In this document: positions 37,254 to 54,092 of the stretch, piece after piece
Layout of the letters: each line of letters starts with the position of its first letter
How positions within the stretch are numbered: the first letter of the stretch is position 1
Origin: Parapristionchus giblindavisi
Lineage: Eukaryota; Nematoda; Chromadorea; Rhabditida; Diplogasteridae
Direction of reading: 5' to 3'
Assembly (NCBI GenBank): GCA_943737045.1
Contig: CALSFV010000292.1
Coordinates: forward strand, 1-64,000
Length of the DNA: 64,000 nucleotides
Notes under the pieces: generated by a model
Told to the model about the DNA's origin: nothing
Databases searched by the model: none
What the model saw: the letters and a program-made list of their open reading frames with translations, nothing else
Position numbers and translations under genes: made by a program

Positions 37254-37529
37254 AAATTAACGGTAAAACCATGTTCATATACATAACTCACATCAATTTT
37301 ATGTGAGTGACAAGTGAAATTAGAGCGGTCACTCATCAATGAGCCAATAAATCTGCCGATACCAGGTTCGGAACATATTGCCCAGCATCTGAAAAATCAC
37401 TTTTTTTCAAAAAAATTGTTTTCGTGCAAACACACACATTATTCTGATCACTTCTCCAAAGTGGTCCTAATGGTCCATTTATGATAAATACGAAGAATCA
37501 ACGATTAAAAGAAATAATGTGCGTGTTTA

Positions 37530-37597
37530 GAATTTATTTTGCTATCATTCCGTCTTCCTGCATTCTTCACGAAAATTTTCGCGGCAGTCCACCTTTA
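37530..37597. mobile_element. Family C right-end fragment
   Basis: ttgctatcattccgtcttc through ttcgcggcagtccacctttaa matches the right end of family C; the left is missing. Confidence 0.6.
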
Positions 37598-38029
37598 AAG
37601 AATCCTTGGTTGATCAGAGGCGAAAAATGAGTTGAATGACCTAGACATTCTCCCTGCTAGTAATTAATCAAAATCTACCCGACGTTGGTCATTTTCGCGA
37701 GGCGAAATCGGCGAAAAACACGGATCATTCTTCTCACTTCTTATCATTTTCACCGCGATTGATAGATCACCATATTCCTCCTCATTGACATCTTTTCATT
37801 CTCCACAACTCACTCTTTTGTGTTTCTCCAAGATCATTTCGCGAGATCTATAAATGATTAATTTGTCTGATCTATGACATGTCTAGGACGTGCGTTCAAT
37901 ATCACCAAAACCACAATGGTATTGTTATTTCACCCAATACTTCTTGTTTTTCTCTGCCGGTGAGACGCGTAGACAATCGTTCTGGAGGTTTCATTTCATT
38001 TTTTCTTTTATAAAATATTTTTTAAAATT

Positions 38030-38260
38030 ATTTATTTGATACAACCGTCACATGTACGACAGTAAATGCAGAAGCGGTAGAGAAATAATTATAATAGAAA
38101 GTAGTTGGAAAAGGTGACAGGGGTTATTTATCGATACATTTATAGTAGGACGAGGGGCATGGTGTTTCAATAACTTTGCTTAGGAAGTTAGCTCCAATTG
38201 TATTCTGACAATCAGAGGCCGCTCCATCTAGTTGGGGGTCTCCACTTTCTTCTCCTACGT
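38030..38260 (+). repeat. Dispersed repeat H
   Basis: tatttgatacaaccgtcaca, aaaggtgacaggggttattt and ggccgctccatctagttggg. Partial matches occur at 51445-51545 (aggtgacaggggatattta), 44995-45030 and 29698-29775 (gtcgctccatctcgtggggg). Confidence 0.45.
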
Positions 38261-38537
38261 TCGGGGGGTAGCAACAGAAGCACTTTCCATAGATAATGCT
38301 CGAATGGCGCCACGGAACGTGATATAAACATTATTTTCGATCTTCGTGGTGGTGATAACACCCTCCAATGGATTATGTTCCATTATCTCCAGTGAACAAT
38401 GGACACTTTCACTTTCTGGTAGAGATCTTTGTTCCGTCTATCACTTTAGAGGAGACAACAAAAGTGCGCTTTTTGAGTGATTGAAATCAAATGTTCGATA
38501 CGCTTGCAGTAAACACAATGAAAAGATTGTGATTCAC

Positions 38538-38652
38538 TTAAAGGGAGAGTGATCTCACTCAATGGCCTCTTCATTTCGCACACTATTTCTCTGTTCTCTA
38601 GCAACGAGAGGTCGTTGAAGAGACCGTTGACAAAGGTTTCAGTCCCTTTAAC
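38538..38652. mobile_element. MITE family B
   Basis: TTAAAGGGagagtgatctca to aaaggtttcagtccctttaa; a small internal deletion near the centre. Confidence 0.72.
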
Positions 38653-39091
38653 AATAATAAAAATAATGTACTTTATGCGGTGCAAAAGAAAAGTATAATT
38701 CGTGATAAATTACTGATAAGTAGTGGAGTAGGTATAAATACGATGCTACGACTTATGTAGCAAAGATGTAAATTACAATAATATCAAAATTACTATGCGC
38801 CCTTTAAATTCTTCCTTTAAACAATCTCTAATTTCAAGTGTGATAATAGGTCATTTAGATGTCAGGACAATACGTCTACGAATGGCTTTAATATATTACA
38901 TAAATGTCTATACATTCGTCGTGAAACCTATCTGTATGTGCTCTTCTATTTTTCGGCGATAAGGGCTCTTTTCATGGTGACAAATTCTCTTTCTATTTCA
39001 AATTTCTGGCGTTCACATACTTATATCAACAAGTTTGATTTCTAAGCGAAATTAGGAGGGAGATCACCAATAGAGGTTTAAAATAAGAAAA

Positions 39092-39155
39092 GAAAAGTAA
39101 ATCCCGTTATTCAAGGAACGCGGAGTCCTGTGGGAGATAACTAATAGGCCAGTGA
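39092..39155 (+). repeat. Dispersed repeat G, copy 3, diverged
   Basis: aagtaaatcccgttattcaagg ... ggagtcctgtgggagataact aligns with the 20628 copy at roughly three of four bases. Confidence 0.4.
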
Positions 39156-39410
39156 TTATCCCTTATAGTTGACTTTTTTCTCAGTTTCTTTAGTTATTAA
39201 AAGAACTTTTTATCACGATTAGGACTTTGAGAATACAAAAATATTCATACACAAAGGAAATAAATTATGCGTTCAAATGCGCCCCGCAGCGGAGCGCAGC
39301 GCAGCATGTGTACAAAACACGACCGGGCTGTACTGTATCCTCATGTAATCGATCAATATGATCGGTGTTAATCATAGTATTTATACGTATTCATGAATAT
39401 ATAATGAACA

Positions 39411-39527
39411 GCTTGTAAGATTCTGTGTGAGACCAGATGGATGAAGAGAGAAAATAGTCCTCGAAACGTCTGAATTATAAAGTTTCTCTCTTCATCCATC
39501 TGGTCTCACACAGAATATTACAAGTTA
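39411..39527. mobile_element. ~117-bp hairpin
   Basis: aacagcttgtaagattctgtg...gatgaagagagaaa pairs with tttctctcttcatccatctg...cagaatattacaagtt. Confidence 0.65.
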
Positions 39528-39603
39528 ACACAGTATTCTGGTCCAAGCCATTTTTCTTCCAAAGCAAGACAAAGGAGAGACCATTGTATTCGAGAGAGTT
39601 TGT

Positions 39604-39939
39604 ATGTTGAGCGGTCGTTCTTGCTTTGAAAGTCATGAGAACGCTGTGTTAAACCGCAAGTTACAAATGAAGATAACCGAGTATTCACAATTCTATAATG
39701 AAAAGCGTATGATAAATGATATGCCGCTCTTATCAACAATCCCTTATCCTCTTATCGATAAGAAATCAGTTTTTTTAGAAAAAGAACCTCAAATCTTTAT
39801 CCTTTATTATCTCTCCACCGATCGTTCTTCCCTCTCCCAGTTCTTTTGTGCGAGCACTCGTTTTGGCGAACGATGGGAGAGCTCGAAGGAGCTAAAGCTC
39901 GATTTGGGGTCTGAAACGGAGCTCTGGACTCGCGATTAA
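39604..39939 (+). CDS. Hypothetical ORF, 111 codons
   Basis: An open frame that starts just after a long hairpin (39411-39527) and ends ELKLDLGSETELWTRD. Parts show coding-like codon bias, others are low complexity. No domain seen. It may be an exon of the candidate gene at 40075 or noise. Confidence 0.25.
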   Translation: MLSGRSCFESHENAVLNRKLQMKITEYSQFYNEKRMINDMPLLSTIPYPLIDKKSVFLEKEPQIFILYYLSTDRSSLSQFFCASTRFGERWESSKELKLDLGSETELWTRD

Positions 39940-40074
39940 TCCTTGTCTTTAGTCCGTTCGCCCTCCCTGTTGAAGAAAAGTGAGAAAAAGAAAGTGAAAG
40001 TCTGTTTTTAAATGCCCTATTGGTTTTAATCGGGCTATTATTTCCATGTTGGATGATCTAAAAAATCATCATTC

Positions 40075-40423
40075 ATGCTTAAATATCCGCTAAAATTCCT
40101 GAAAAATGGCGAAGGATATGAATCTAGACTGATGGTTATCTCACTATCCTCTTTGTGTTTGTCGCATTTGAGAGAGGAGAACTACAATAGAGATGGTGGT
40201 CACTCGCTAGACGTAGAGGGAGGAAATACTCTCTCATTTAATTTCATTTCAATTCCCCTCAGATCTTGCCCATAAAGCATCCTCTAAGTTTGTATTGGCT
40301 CTTTTTATGTCACGCTCGCTCTATCAACATCGCTGTATCATTGGTCGTAAATCCGATCATGCGGTCATTCGCAAACTTGCGCTCGTTAGCGACTTTGCGC
40401 AATCTTCAGCAGGCATTGTATGA
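40075..40423 (+). CDS. Candidate two-exon small gene
   Basis: Exon 40075-40195 (MLKYPLKFLKNGEGYESRLM...) and exon 40263-40423 (DLAHKASSKFVLALFMSR... ending DFAQSSAGIV) join in phase across a 67-base intron with a cccctcag acceptor; 93 residues. A second frame of the last exon is also open, so the reading is not unique. No homology recognised. Low to moderate confidence on codon bias and intron size alone. Confidence 0.35.
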
Positions 40424-41152
40424 AATTTCGAGTGTCACCATCAAAATTTGAGGAACATCGCCAATGAAAATATGAGACCAAGAAAGCAATGTTCTTCTAT
40501 TAATCCGCTTTACTCTTATTTATTCATCTTTCAGTCGAATGATCAATAATTAGTGATGAACGTCCTCTATATAATTCTAATATGTGTAATATTGAACGCA
40601 CTTATTCACGCCAAATATTTCCTTAACGAAATCGTAAAGCCAAGCGATCTGCATGCAATATATTGATATTAACACAACATCAGATTTAGAATATCGATAT
40701 TTTCTGCCCTCTTTCTGTTATGATCACGGACTGAAACCTATTCTGTTCAACACTGCCACCACCGTCATGACATCTTTTTTATACCTCTTAATATTATTAT
40801 TAATTATTTATTATTAATTATTAATTACCTCATTCATAATTATCGATTAATCTTATGATGATTATTATTATTACACTTTCTCTTCTCTTAAAAAGACGTT
40901 CCACTTTTATTGTATGGCTATGATGGTGCCTAAAGGAAGTGAATCCTCTCGTCCTCTCTCGTGGTCAGAGAATCGAGAAATAGTATATGAAATGGAGAGA
41001 GAGTGGATACACTTCCTTCATTATATCTATCAATAAAGTGCAGTTTCCAGAGTGAAACGGCCATGGCAAACAAAAAAGACTGGATTTCATCAATTTGCAG
41101 CCTTTTTCTTTTTTCTTTCTTTGCATGTTTCACTCTTCTTCCCGCACAAATG

Positions 41153-41190
41153 CCTCTCCCTCTCCCTCTCCCTCTCCCTCTCCCTCTCCT
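41153..41190 (+). repeat. (CCCTCT)n short array
   Basis: Six to seven ccctct units; source of a spurious Leu/Ser-repeat frame. Confidence 0.85.
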
Positions 41191-41496
41191 TTTTTTGCTT
41201 TTCAATCTATCCCTCATCTCATCACTTCGATAATTTATTACCCGCCGTTCTCTCTCTAATAAGCAAAGTCCGTTCTCGTTCTTTCCAATTTCATTCTTAT
41301 TCTTATTCTTTCTTCCTCTTCTTTTCTCACTTTCCATACCGACATTATTATCCCCTTCATCTTCGTTCTTTCTTTCACGCTAATATCCCTGTCTCATTGA
41401 TGTCCCTTTCATCTCTTCAACGCGTTATTATCTGCACTTTGATAACGATGGAGCCAGGCATAGCCTGTGTTGTCGTCAACCGTGTCAAATCTTTTT

Positions 41497-41618
41497 TTAA
41501 AGGCAAACCACAAGCTACTTTAACTCTCCTTATTGGCAATACTCTCTCGTATTCAAAGAAAGCGAGAGAGTGTGACAAGAGCGGAGGGTGTCAAATTTGC
41601 TTGGGGAGTCGCTTTAAA
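41497..41618. mobile_element. MITE family A
   Basis: TTTAAAGgcaaaccacaagct to ggggagtcgctttaaa, both arms intact. Creates most of a spurious long ORF across 41052-41900. Confidence 0.75.
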
Positions 41619-41798
41619 TTGATAACAAACTACTTTGTTGGATCATGTGCGAATCAATATTTGTTCATTTGCATATTGTCTAATATTCTTTCCCTAGATC
41701 ACATTCAATCACCGACCGCACATAATGTTTCATTTCTCAAATCTGTCTGTCTGTCGCAAATCAAAATACATCTAGATCTCATCTTGCTCAATCGTTCA

Positions 41799-41898
41799 TT
41801 AAAGCGACACCCCAAGCTAATTTGTAACTCTCCGCTCTGGCCACACTCTCTCGCTTTCTTTGTCTGCGAGAGAGTATTTCCAATGCGGAGAGTAAACT
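41799..41898. mobile_element. MITE family A, right end truncated
   Basis: TTAAAGcgacaccccaagct start and both inner arms; right terminal segment missing. Lies ~120 bases upstream of the collagen start. Confidence 0.7.
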
Positions 41899-42015
41899 AA
41901 TTTTCTATCCGTTTTACTGACAATGAAGTATTGCAAATGTTTTATGTTCTCCATCGACTTCTATATAATCAATAGATTGAAAAATCGATAAATCAATCGA
42001 TAAATCTTTACAGTA

Positions 42016-47082
<5,067 letters not shown>

Positions 47083-47526
47083 ATTGAGCTAGACTGTCGC
47101 ATCTTTTGGTTCATCAGTTATAGATCATAACACTTTGATGGATCGTCTGTTTTAATAATTATTCTTCCATTATCTCTGCACTTATTCTACATATGTCTTA
47201 AAAGATACGACATAGCAAATACGATCTGTCATTATTTTTTCTCTTTCCGTTTAATATTTATATGTTTTCAAGTATCCTAGTATACCATAATAACTCATTT
47301 ATGCGTGATCATATTTTTGGATGATTTCATATCATGCTTTCGATGTCCCATCTAAGTTTGTCTCAAGAAGCACTACTTCCCGTCTTGACTCAACACCCCC
47401 TCCCACTTGACATCTCTGTTTAAAGGAATCTTTTAATAGTACGCATGTGCAGTAATGCCTATTCCTGTAATACGTCAATTACTTTGTGGTCACTACATCT
47501 TTGCTCTTTCAAAGCACATACTTAGT

Positions 47527-47614
47527 AGAGTTGGCTATTCGGGATGCGGGATGCGGGCCCGCAATCGCTCCCCCTCGCCTCCCTCTGAGGATGCGGGCCC
47601 GAATAGCCAACTCT
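47527..47614. mobile_element. ~88-bp hairpin
   Basis: agagttggctattcgggatg and gcgggcccgaatagccaact form the arms; a GC-rich loop. In the collagen 3' flank. Confidence 0.6.
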
Positions 47615-48054
47615 AATACGTTTCCCATTGAGACTAAACGACCATCTCATATAGTATGCTATAACGGAATTATTATAGTGTAAGCCTCATGGGAATGTGA
47701 AATATGCCCTCTTGTAGAGCTCTCGATATAGTATTTTCTGCCATAAAGCTTGCTTATGAGTATAGGTTTTTTTCGCTCATTGGTGTCTATCATAATATAT
47801 AAGTTTATTATTTTAGCATTTTTTACAGTTCCTTGTACCTCTCGATTTCCTCCATATAATTGTGCAATCACACAGATTTTGATATATTGTAATAAGTAAA
47901 CAAATAAATATACAAATAAAATAACGATAATTTAATCAATTATACAAATAAATTCTGTAATGCATGAATACTGTACTTTACACAAACATTAATAAAGTTT
48001 ATTCGACTGGGTCACCGGCTTGAGATGTGAGTGGGAGATAGAATGGAGAGTGAG

Positions 48055-48142
48055 ATCAAAGATCAGAGATCAAGAATCAGAGATCAAAGATCAGAGACCA
48101 AAGTTCAGAGATCAATGATCAAAGGTCAGAGATCAAAGATCA
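48055..48142 (+). repeat. AGATCAAAG-type tandem cluster
   Basis: About ten degenerate units of gatcaaa / gatcaga overlapping the stop codon and 3' flank of the minus-strand neuropeptide-like gene. Smaller clusters of the same heptamer: 5297-5324, 30340-30362, 31672-31718, 55237-55258, 56930-56958. Confidence 0.8.
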
Positions 48143-48680
48143 TTTTCTGAAGTATCGATCGAAGAGCGAATGGTAACCACCACCGTAGCGGGACTTGGCG
48201 AACTTCCTGAGTTGTCTAAATAATATCCCACACATTGAATACCGGTTCAGTAGTGCCAGTGATCTAACTACAAGGGGGGAAATGTGCCTCAGATCAAACT
48301 ACAAGGAATCAAACTACAAACTACAAGGAATGAAACTACAATGATCAAAGTCATACTTGTCCATAGCATAGAAGTTGCTCCTCTTTCCGATTCGATAAGG
48401 AGAGAAGAACATGCGTTCAAGGTCGAGTTCACCCGATCCCGTCTGAAATTTGATCATTAAAATCAATATTTTGATTTTTTTTTTAATTTTTAAAAATTTG
48501 GTCGCACTGCTATTCAGGGGAGAAAAAAAATAAAAAAATAAAAAAATAGATTTTCAAGAGGCCGTTGTCAGGATAAACGGAATATTTCAGTTTCAATAGG
48601 AAAATTACCGCGTCTGTAGTGAGAGCTACGCTAAAGCAGAGGGCTAGAAGCAGAATCACTATCGATTTAATAGAGGACAT
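48140..48680 (-). CDS. Neuropeptide-like secreted precursor, 3 exons
   Basis: Minus-strand exons 48680-48609, 48442-48357 and 48206-48140 join in phase to 74 residues. Residues 1-23 are a clear signal peptide (MSSIKSIVILLLALCFSVAL). A short acidic spacer is followed by MFFSPYRIGKR: a Gly before a dibasic KR, the standard signal for prohormone-convertase cleavage and C-terminal amidation. The rest is basic and aromatic, with a second basic stretch (DKKFAKSRYGGG) and a tail ending FDRYFRK. Both introns have consensus atttcag or aactcag acceptors. The predicted mature peptide would end ...SPYRI-amide. I do not recognise the family; a short antimicrobial or structural secreted peptide is the alternative. 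The 3' flank overlaps a cluster of AGATCAAAG-type repeats. Upstream on the same strand lies a GC-rich hairpin repeat. Confidence 0.65.
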
Positions 48681-48783
48681 CTGAAATTTGATGAATGTTT
48701 GCTATTCTTAAGCTTGAGAATATATTGGGATAGAGTGAAGTAGAGATACGATATAATAGAATACATATGAATTGTGGAACGTT

Positions 48784-48893
48784 ATGCATCGTTGAATTTG
48801 TCTTACGCGCCTACGCCGTAACCTCCTCCGCCGCGTCTTCGTCGTTACGGCGGAGGCTACGGCGTAGGCACGTATGGCAAATGTAACGATGCA
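48784..48893. mobile_element. Family D GC-rich hairpin
   Basis: tgcatcgttgaatttg / caaatgtaacgatgca arms around gcctacgccgtaacctcc / ggaggctacggcgtaggc. Lies just upstream of the neuropeptide-like gene. Confidence 0.7.
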
Positions 48894-49245
48894 TGATGTG
48901 TGAACCTGATCATGCATTACTCAGAGTATTTCCAAGAGTTCAGAGTCAAAGAACAGAATGACAAGACTACAAAGTAAGACTAGTGAGCATAAGTCACCAT
49001 TCGCTATATATAATAATAAGACATCCTCCATGTAGGCGGTATCGGAGAACTATACAATAATAATACCAATAATTGTATTTAAAGAAGAATGGTGACGTAT
49101 GGCCTTCAGATGGACCTATGCGGGAGCCACAACAGGATAGCGAATATTAAGTTGAGAAATAATTAAGCAGTCCGGAAGTGCACCGGAAATAGTGAATATT
49201 AAAAGGAGAAGAACCATCTATATGACGAATTATATCTCACATATA

Positions 49246-49255
49246 TTATATTATA

Positions 49256-49330
<75 letters not shown>
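49246..49330 (+). repeat. (TA)n microsatellite
   Basis: About 40 TA units, intergenic. Confidence 0.92.
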
Positions 49331-49334
<4 letters not shown>

Positions 49335-50482
49335 ATACATACAGCAGTGAAAAAAGTGGGCGGAGCCCAGCTGAATAGTAGAAGAAGAACTCTCAAGTAG
49401 AATACTCATTCAGAGTAAAAGGAGAGAGGGAGAGACGTCTAAGATGGATGGGGTACTAGCAGTTTCCGTGATTACTAAGTAAAACACACTGAAGAGGTTC
49501 GATAAAAGAATGCATTTTGTCCCTGGTCAGTGGTCTTTTCCAAGTGAAAAAATAATATGATTATATTAATATTTAAAAAAATAGTCTGTAGTCGACAGAC
49601 AATAAATAATTCAGTGCGAAGTGAAGCGAAAGTTTGTATAAACTGATGAAACAGTTTTTTTTAATATTCAAAGTCAAAATCCGACTTTTTCGATAAGAAA
49701 TTTTACGAATATGATTCTATAATGATTTTTCAATCACGTATTGACAGATGCACTACATTTAACAGAATGTGGAAAATAGATACAGGATATGTTACCACTT
49801 TGAACATAATCGTTTGTATCACAAAACCCGTATCATCCTTACGCTTGTTTAGAACTATATTCTTTACGATTTATTGCATATATTTTGTCGCATATTCGTA
49901 AAAATTATATGTAAAATGAATAAAAAGCCTTGCTCAGGAAGTAGCAGAGACAAGCAAGAATAGCAAGAATTAATTGAGGAATTGCCACATATGAATTGTA
50001 TTTTTCTGAAGAAAAATCGTTTCTATATTAATTTGCGATGAATTTATGGATGGAAACAAAATGAAAGATGTCAACAACAATAGAGAAAATACCAAAAAAC
50101 GTATCCACTTTTGATTGAGATGTTATAGATGAGCAATTCATAATAATTAAAGAAGGGGACCCATGAGTTTTTTCGTGACTAAACTGACCAGGCGGAACTA
50201 TGGCTCACATTTCCTTGTATACAAAAACAATTTTCTCTAAAATTTTAGATGCCCCGGAATACCGTAATTCGGGCTTAAAGTTCATTGATTAAAGCAATTC
50301 ATAATAATGTTTTCATAAACATGAATCATAGATGTGGAGATATTGCGAATTAATAGATCATGAAATAAGAACGAATAGTGATATCGAAAAAAAATAAGCT
50401 AATAAGTTTATTATCACATTTTATTATCTTAATATGTTTCGTTGCGTGCTCGACACGTAGATAAATATAAATATATATATAA

Positions 50483-50748
50483 AATAATATTAATGGATGT
50501 AGAAAGCTCATTAAATGCTAAACTAACAATAAGAAAGTTCTACACAAATGGAGCGGTGTTAACGCTACGCCGATCCCAATTCTCTTTTATGGCTCTCCAG
50601 AGTCGATGGTTTCACTATTTCGCTTTTTGATAATGAGTGTTATGAACTATACAAAACTGTGCCCACGGATCCAGAAATGGTTTCACCTCTTCTAACGACT
50701 GTCAATAATATTTGGATGAAGGACACATTAGATGAGCTTTTATCTTAA
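50483..50748 (+). pseudogene. Frameshifted coding remnant
   Basis: Two adjacent frames both look coding: 50483-50560 (MDVESSLNAKLTIRKFYTNG) and, one frame over, about 50557-50748 (VDGFTISLFDNECYELYKTV... ending MKDTLDELLS). No splice sites separate them, so a one- or two-base indel around 50558 is the simplest reading. The source protein is not recognised. Confidence 0.35.
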
Positions 50749-52547
50749 AGTGTAGGGTTATTATCTTTAGAAATCTATACTTGAAAATATAATTGTTGAT
50801 TCATGCATTTTTCATTGTAGAGAGACATGATTGTCGAAACGATCATGCTATGTGTACATATATGTGCATGCTTTCTAACCAATATAGCCCAGTAAACATC
50901 TCGAAATGGGGGCGAACGGACCATTGGTCAACACACTAAATCTAGACGAATATTTCGTACATATACTAGTAACATGCGTGTTGTATCATATGCACAGGAA
51001 TCAACAAAACCACATTCAGAATTTCGAGAGTAGCATCCACAGTGCAATGGTATTTGCGCAACGACATGTTGGCAGAATGCCAATAAAATATTGGGGGGGG
51101 GGCTGACTCTCTCTGCGTATCTCTCATCATTTCCTTCTTCCACAATTCCGGCTTCACTCAGCCTCCTTCCCTATATTAAAAAGCCTTTCGAACACCCATG
51201 AATATCCCAAGAACCTACAGGGATAACGTTGAAATAGAATTGTATCGCGCAAGTTCTGTCTAGACCACTTGAGGAAGTGGGTTTTGTATGAACAATACCG
51301 CTAATGGTTTGTTAAGGTGTCTTAGACTCTAAGACTTCCATGAGCACAATAGATGTTTACCAGACAGGTTGTTCCATACAACTACAACAACCAAAATAGT
51401 CCAACTATAATTGAGGAGGCGAGCAGATCAATAAGATAACAAACGAGATTTATTTATTTTTATGCAAATACAGAAACGATAAGAAAAATAATACTAATAA
51501 TAGAAAGGACTTGGGGAAGGTGACAGGGGATATTTAACGATAGCTATTAGATCACCGGTGTTCCAGTAAAAGTGAGGTGGACGAGGAGACAAACATTCGC
51601 AAAAATACAGGGAACAAGCGTGTCTAAAGCGGTGTATATATCGGAAACGACAGGACCATATAACCGAGAAGTTTACAAGATCCATTGCTATAGCCTCATT
51701 TCATTTATGACATAGAAGCCATACGAAATAGCCCTGTGAAAAAATGCCTATTTTGGAAAAGGACTAATGGAAAGGCAAAAACATCACCACGCATTACGTT
51801 AGTACTAAATTCAAAATAAACTTCGTGTGAGTCAGAAAACGGAAGTAGCTGGAATCACGGATTATCAGTAGTATTTCAAATGTGAACACACAAAAATGTG
51901 TAGACATGAAATATGAAGGAGAAGCAAAAAGATTAGAAAATGCAAATTTCTTGCCGGAAATTTCTCTGATTGCGACGCTCTTCACATGAATAATGCAATT
52001 TATACAAACTAGATTCGCTTCTGTTCTGTTCCCTCGATGTCCTTGAATTTTCCGCAAAAAAAAGATCACGTCGACCCACTTCTTTCTATTAAAATTGATC
52101 TATTGTTTATTCCAATCAATTATATATCATATAATGTAATGTCGGCAATATGGGATATTCAAGAACAGCAATTGATCTGTTATTGATCTACAGTGAACTG
52201 TGATTATTGATTTCATGATCTATCAAATGATCGATCTTTAAAAAATTTCTCATGTCATCGTATATTCACTCTCGCACACTTTGTAAAACCAACGATCTAA
52301 CATTATAAAACCGCCTTTATTGTGTCACTCTCTCATCTTCGCATACTCTCTCATCACTCTCTCGTTGTCTGCGCTCTCTCTATCATGTACACTCTCTCAC
52401 TCTCCAATGCATTTCGTCGATAGACTATGTGTTCGATATATTGTAGATGAGGTCACTTGCTCACGCAGTCGCGCTTGATTTTCTTCATGATTCGCCCGTT
52501 TCTGCTGTATTTTCGGCCAACATAAATTAATTTTTACCCTTCCATAT

Positions 52548-52667
52548 ATTAAGGGAGCGGTACCGCTCTCAACGGTCTCTTCATTGCGCACACTATTTCT
52601 CTGTTCTCTAACAATGAGAAAGCATTGGGCGTCGAAGAGACCATTGACAGAGGTTACGCGCCATTTA
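52548..52667. mobile_element. MITE family B upstream of ttc-36
   Basis: ttaagggagcggtaccgctc to gaggttacgcgccatttaa; lies ~130 bases before the TTC36 start codon. Confidence 0.75.
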
Positions 52668-52793
52668 ATTCTATCATTTTCCAGTTCCATAGTTCACAAT
52701 TCTTTCATGTTTACATCATCAAAATAATATAACTGCGAATAGTATGAAAATTTTGAACCCTTTATACCATTTCAGAAATAAATACCTGTCAAG

Positions 52794-54009
52794 ATGTCAA
52801 CGTGCCATGATCAAGAAGTGCTCAAGCAGATCCTCAATCCTCTAATGCCCTCGGGAGACATCAAAGAGATCGAAGAAGATGGTGGGAAAAATATTATTTT
52901 AATAGTTTATGCTTTTAGGCTCAGGCTATTAAAGAATGCCCAGAGAAAATAATAAACTTTCTGCGCTAACTCACACGATCTAAAAATAGTTCGTGGCAAT
53001 CCTTATAAATCGCATGGAGTCTCGCTGCCTTAAAATTTGCACGAAAATTTATTAGAAGTTGAAAATTTTACGCATTTCGCTGAACTAAAAATAACCATTT
53101 TCATTTAAATATCATAGGTCAACTCGACCCCACCCCCTTGCTGTTGATTCCATTTCCGATGACATTTCTTAGTTTTTTCCAACTTCATTGTCAGAGAAAT
53201 GCGATTGAAAAAAACAAATTACATTCAAATTCTAACCTCCAGAGCCTAATAAAATATGCAAACTTTCGTATGATGCGATTGCCGTCTTTTATTCATTGTT
53301 TTCCCCTAGTGTAGAGGAGTAGGCGGATAACAAGGGAGGAGGAACTAATTCGACAAAACTAATTACAATACTGCACCACTGAGAAAATCATGCACGTATA
53401 TTGAGGAATTTCACTTTACAACACAAGCTGATTTAAATTAATTTTGGGATGTTTTTAAAAAAAATTGTAGTTCTATTATACAATTGGAAACAACGCCTGA
53501 ACGTTAAAAGAAATTTTTAAAATTACGAAAATATTGGTTAATTTTATAAACCTTGCAGCGCCTATCGAACACGAAGGCTACGAGGAGTCACGACGTCTGG
53601 AAAAGGAGGGAATCGTTCTTGCTGATGGGAAGAAGGATAGAAAAGGAGCAATTGAGATGTTTACCCGAGCGATCGAAGTAACGAACATTCATTATTAATA
53701 GCGACCGAAACCTTTGTCAACGGTCTCTTCAACGCTCCACGCTCTCTCGTTGTTAGAGAACAGAGAAATAGTGTGTGCAATGAAGGGACATTGAGAGAGG
53801 TTGCGCTCCCTTTATCATCATTCGGAGCTTTTTGTCTCACATCTTTTATCGGCGAACTCTCGAGTTCACACAATGTTTCTTTATTCGTCTCCGAGAGCTC
53901 TTTTCATAAAACACTTCGCTCATATAGTCCAAGAAAACATAGTTTGCAAATAGCGGAGAGTTTCACAGGGGTTATTCTAGCACTGAGTACAATAAATAAC
54001 AGTCAGGAA

Positions 54010-54092
<83 letters not shown>

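Larger units (their letters stand above)
36555..39603. other. Intergenic
   Basis: Holds the U2 fragment, a family-C fragment, repeat H, one family-B MITE, repeat G copy 3 and the 39.4-kb hairpin. No gene seen. Confidence 0.5.
48894..52547. other. Intergenic with one coding remnant
   Basis: (TA)n array, frameshifted remnant at 50483-50748, repeat H fragment near 51500. CT-rich tail 52265-52420. Otherwise nothing recognised. Confidence 0.5.

Noticed and set aside
41052..41900. 282-codon plus-strand ORF, the longest in the window
   Set aside because: Composed of a CT-rich stretch and two family-A MITEs; no coding codon bias, no domain.
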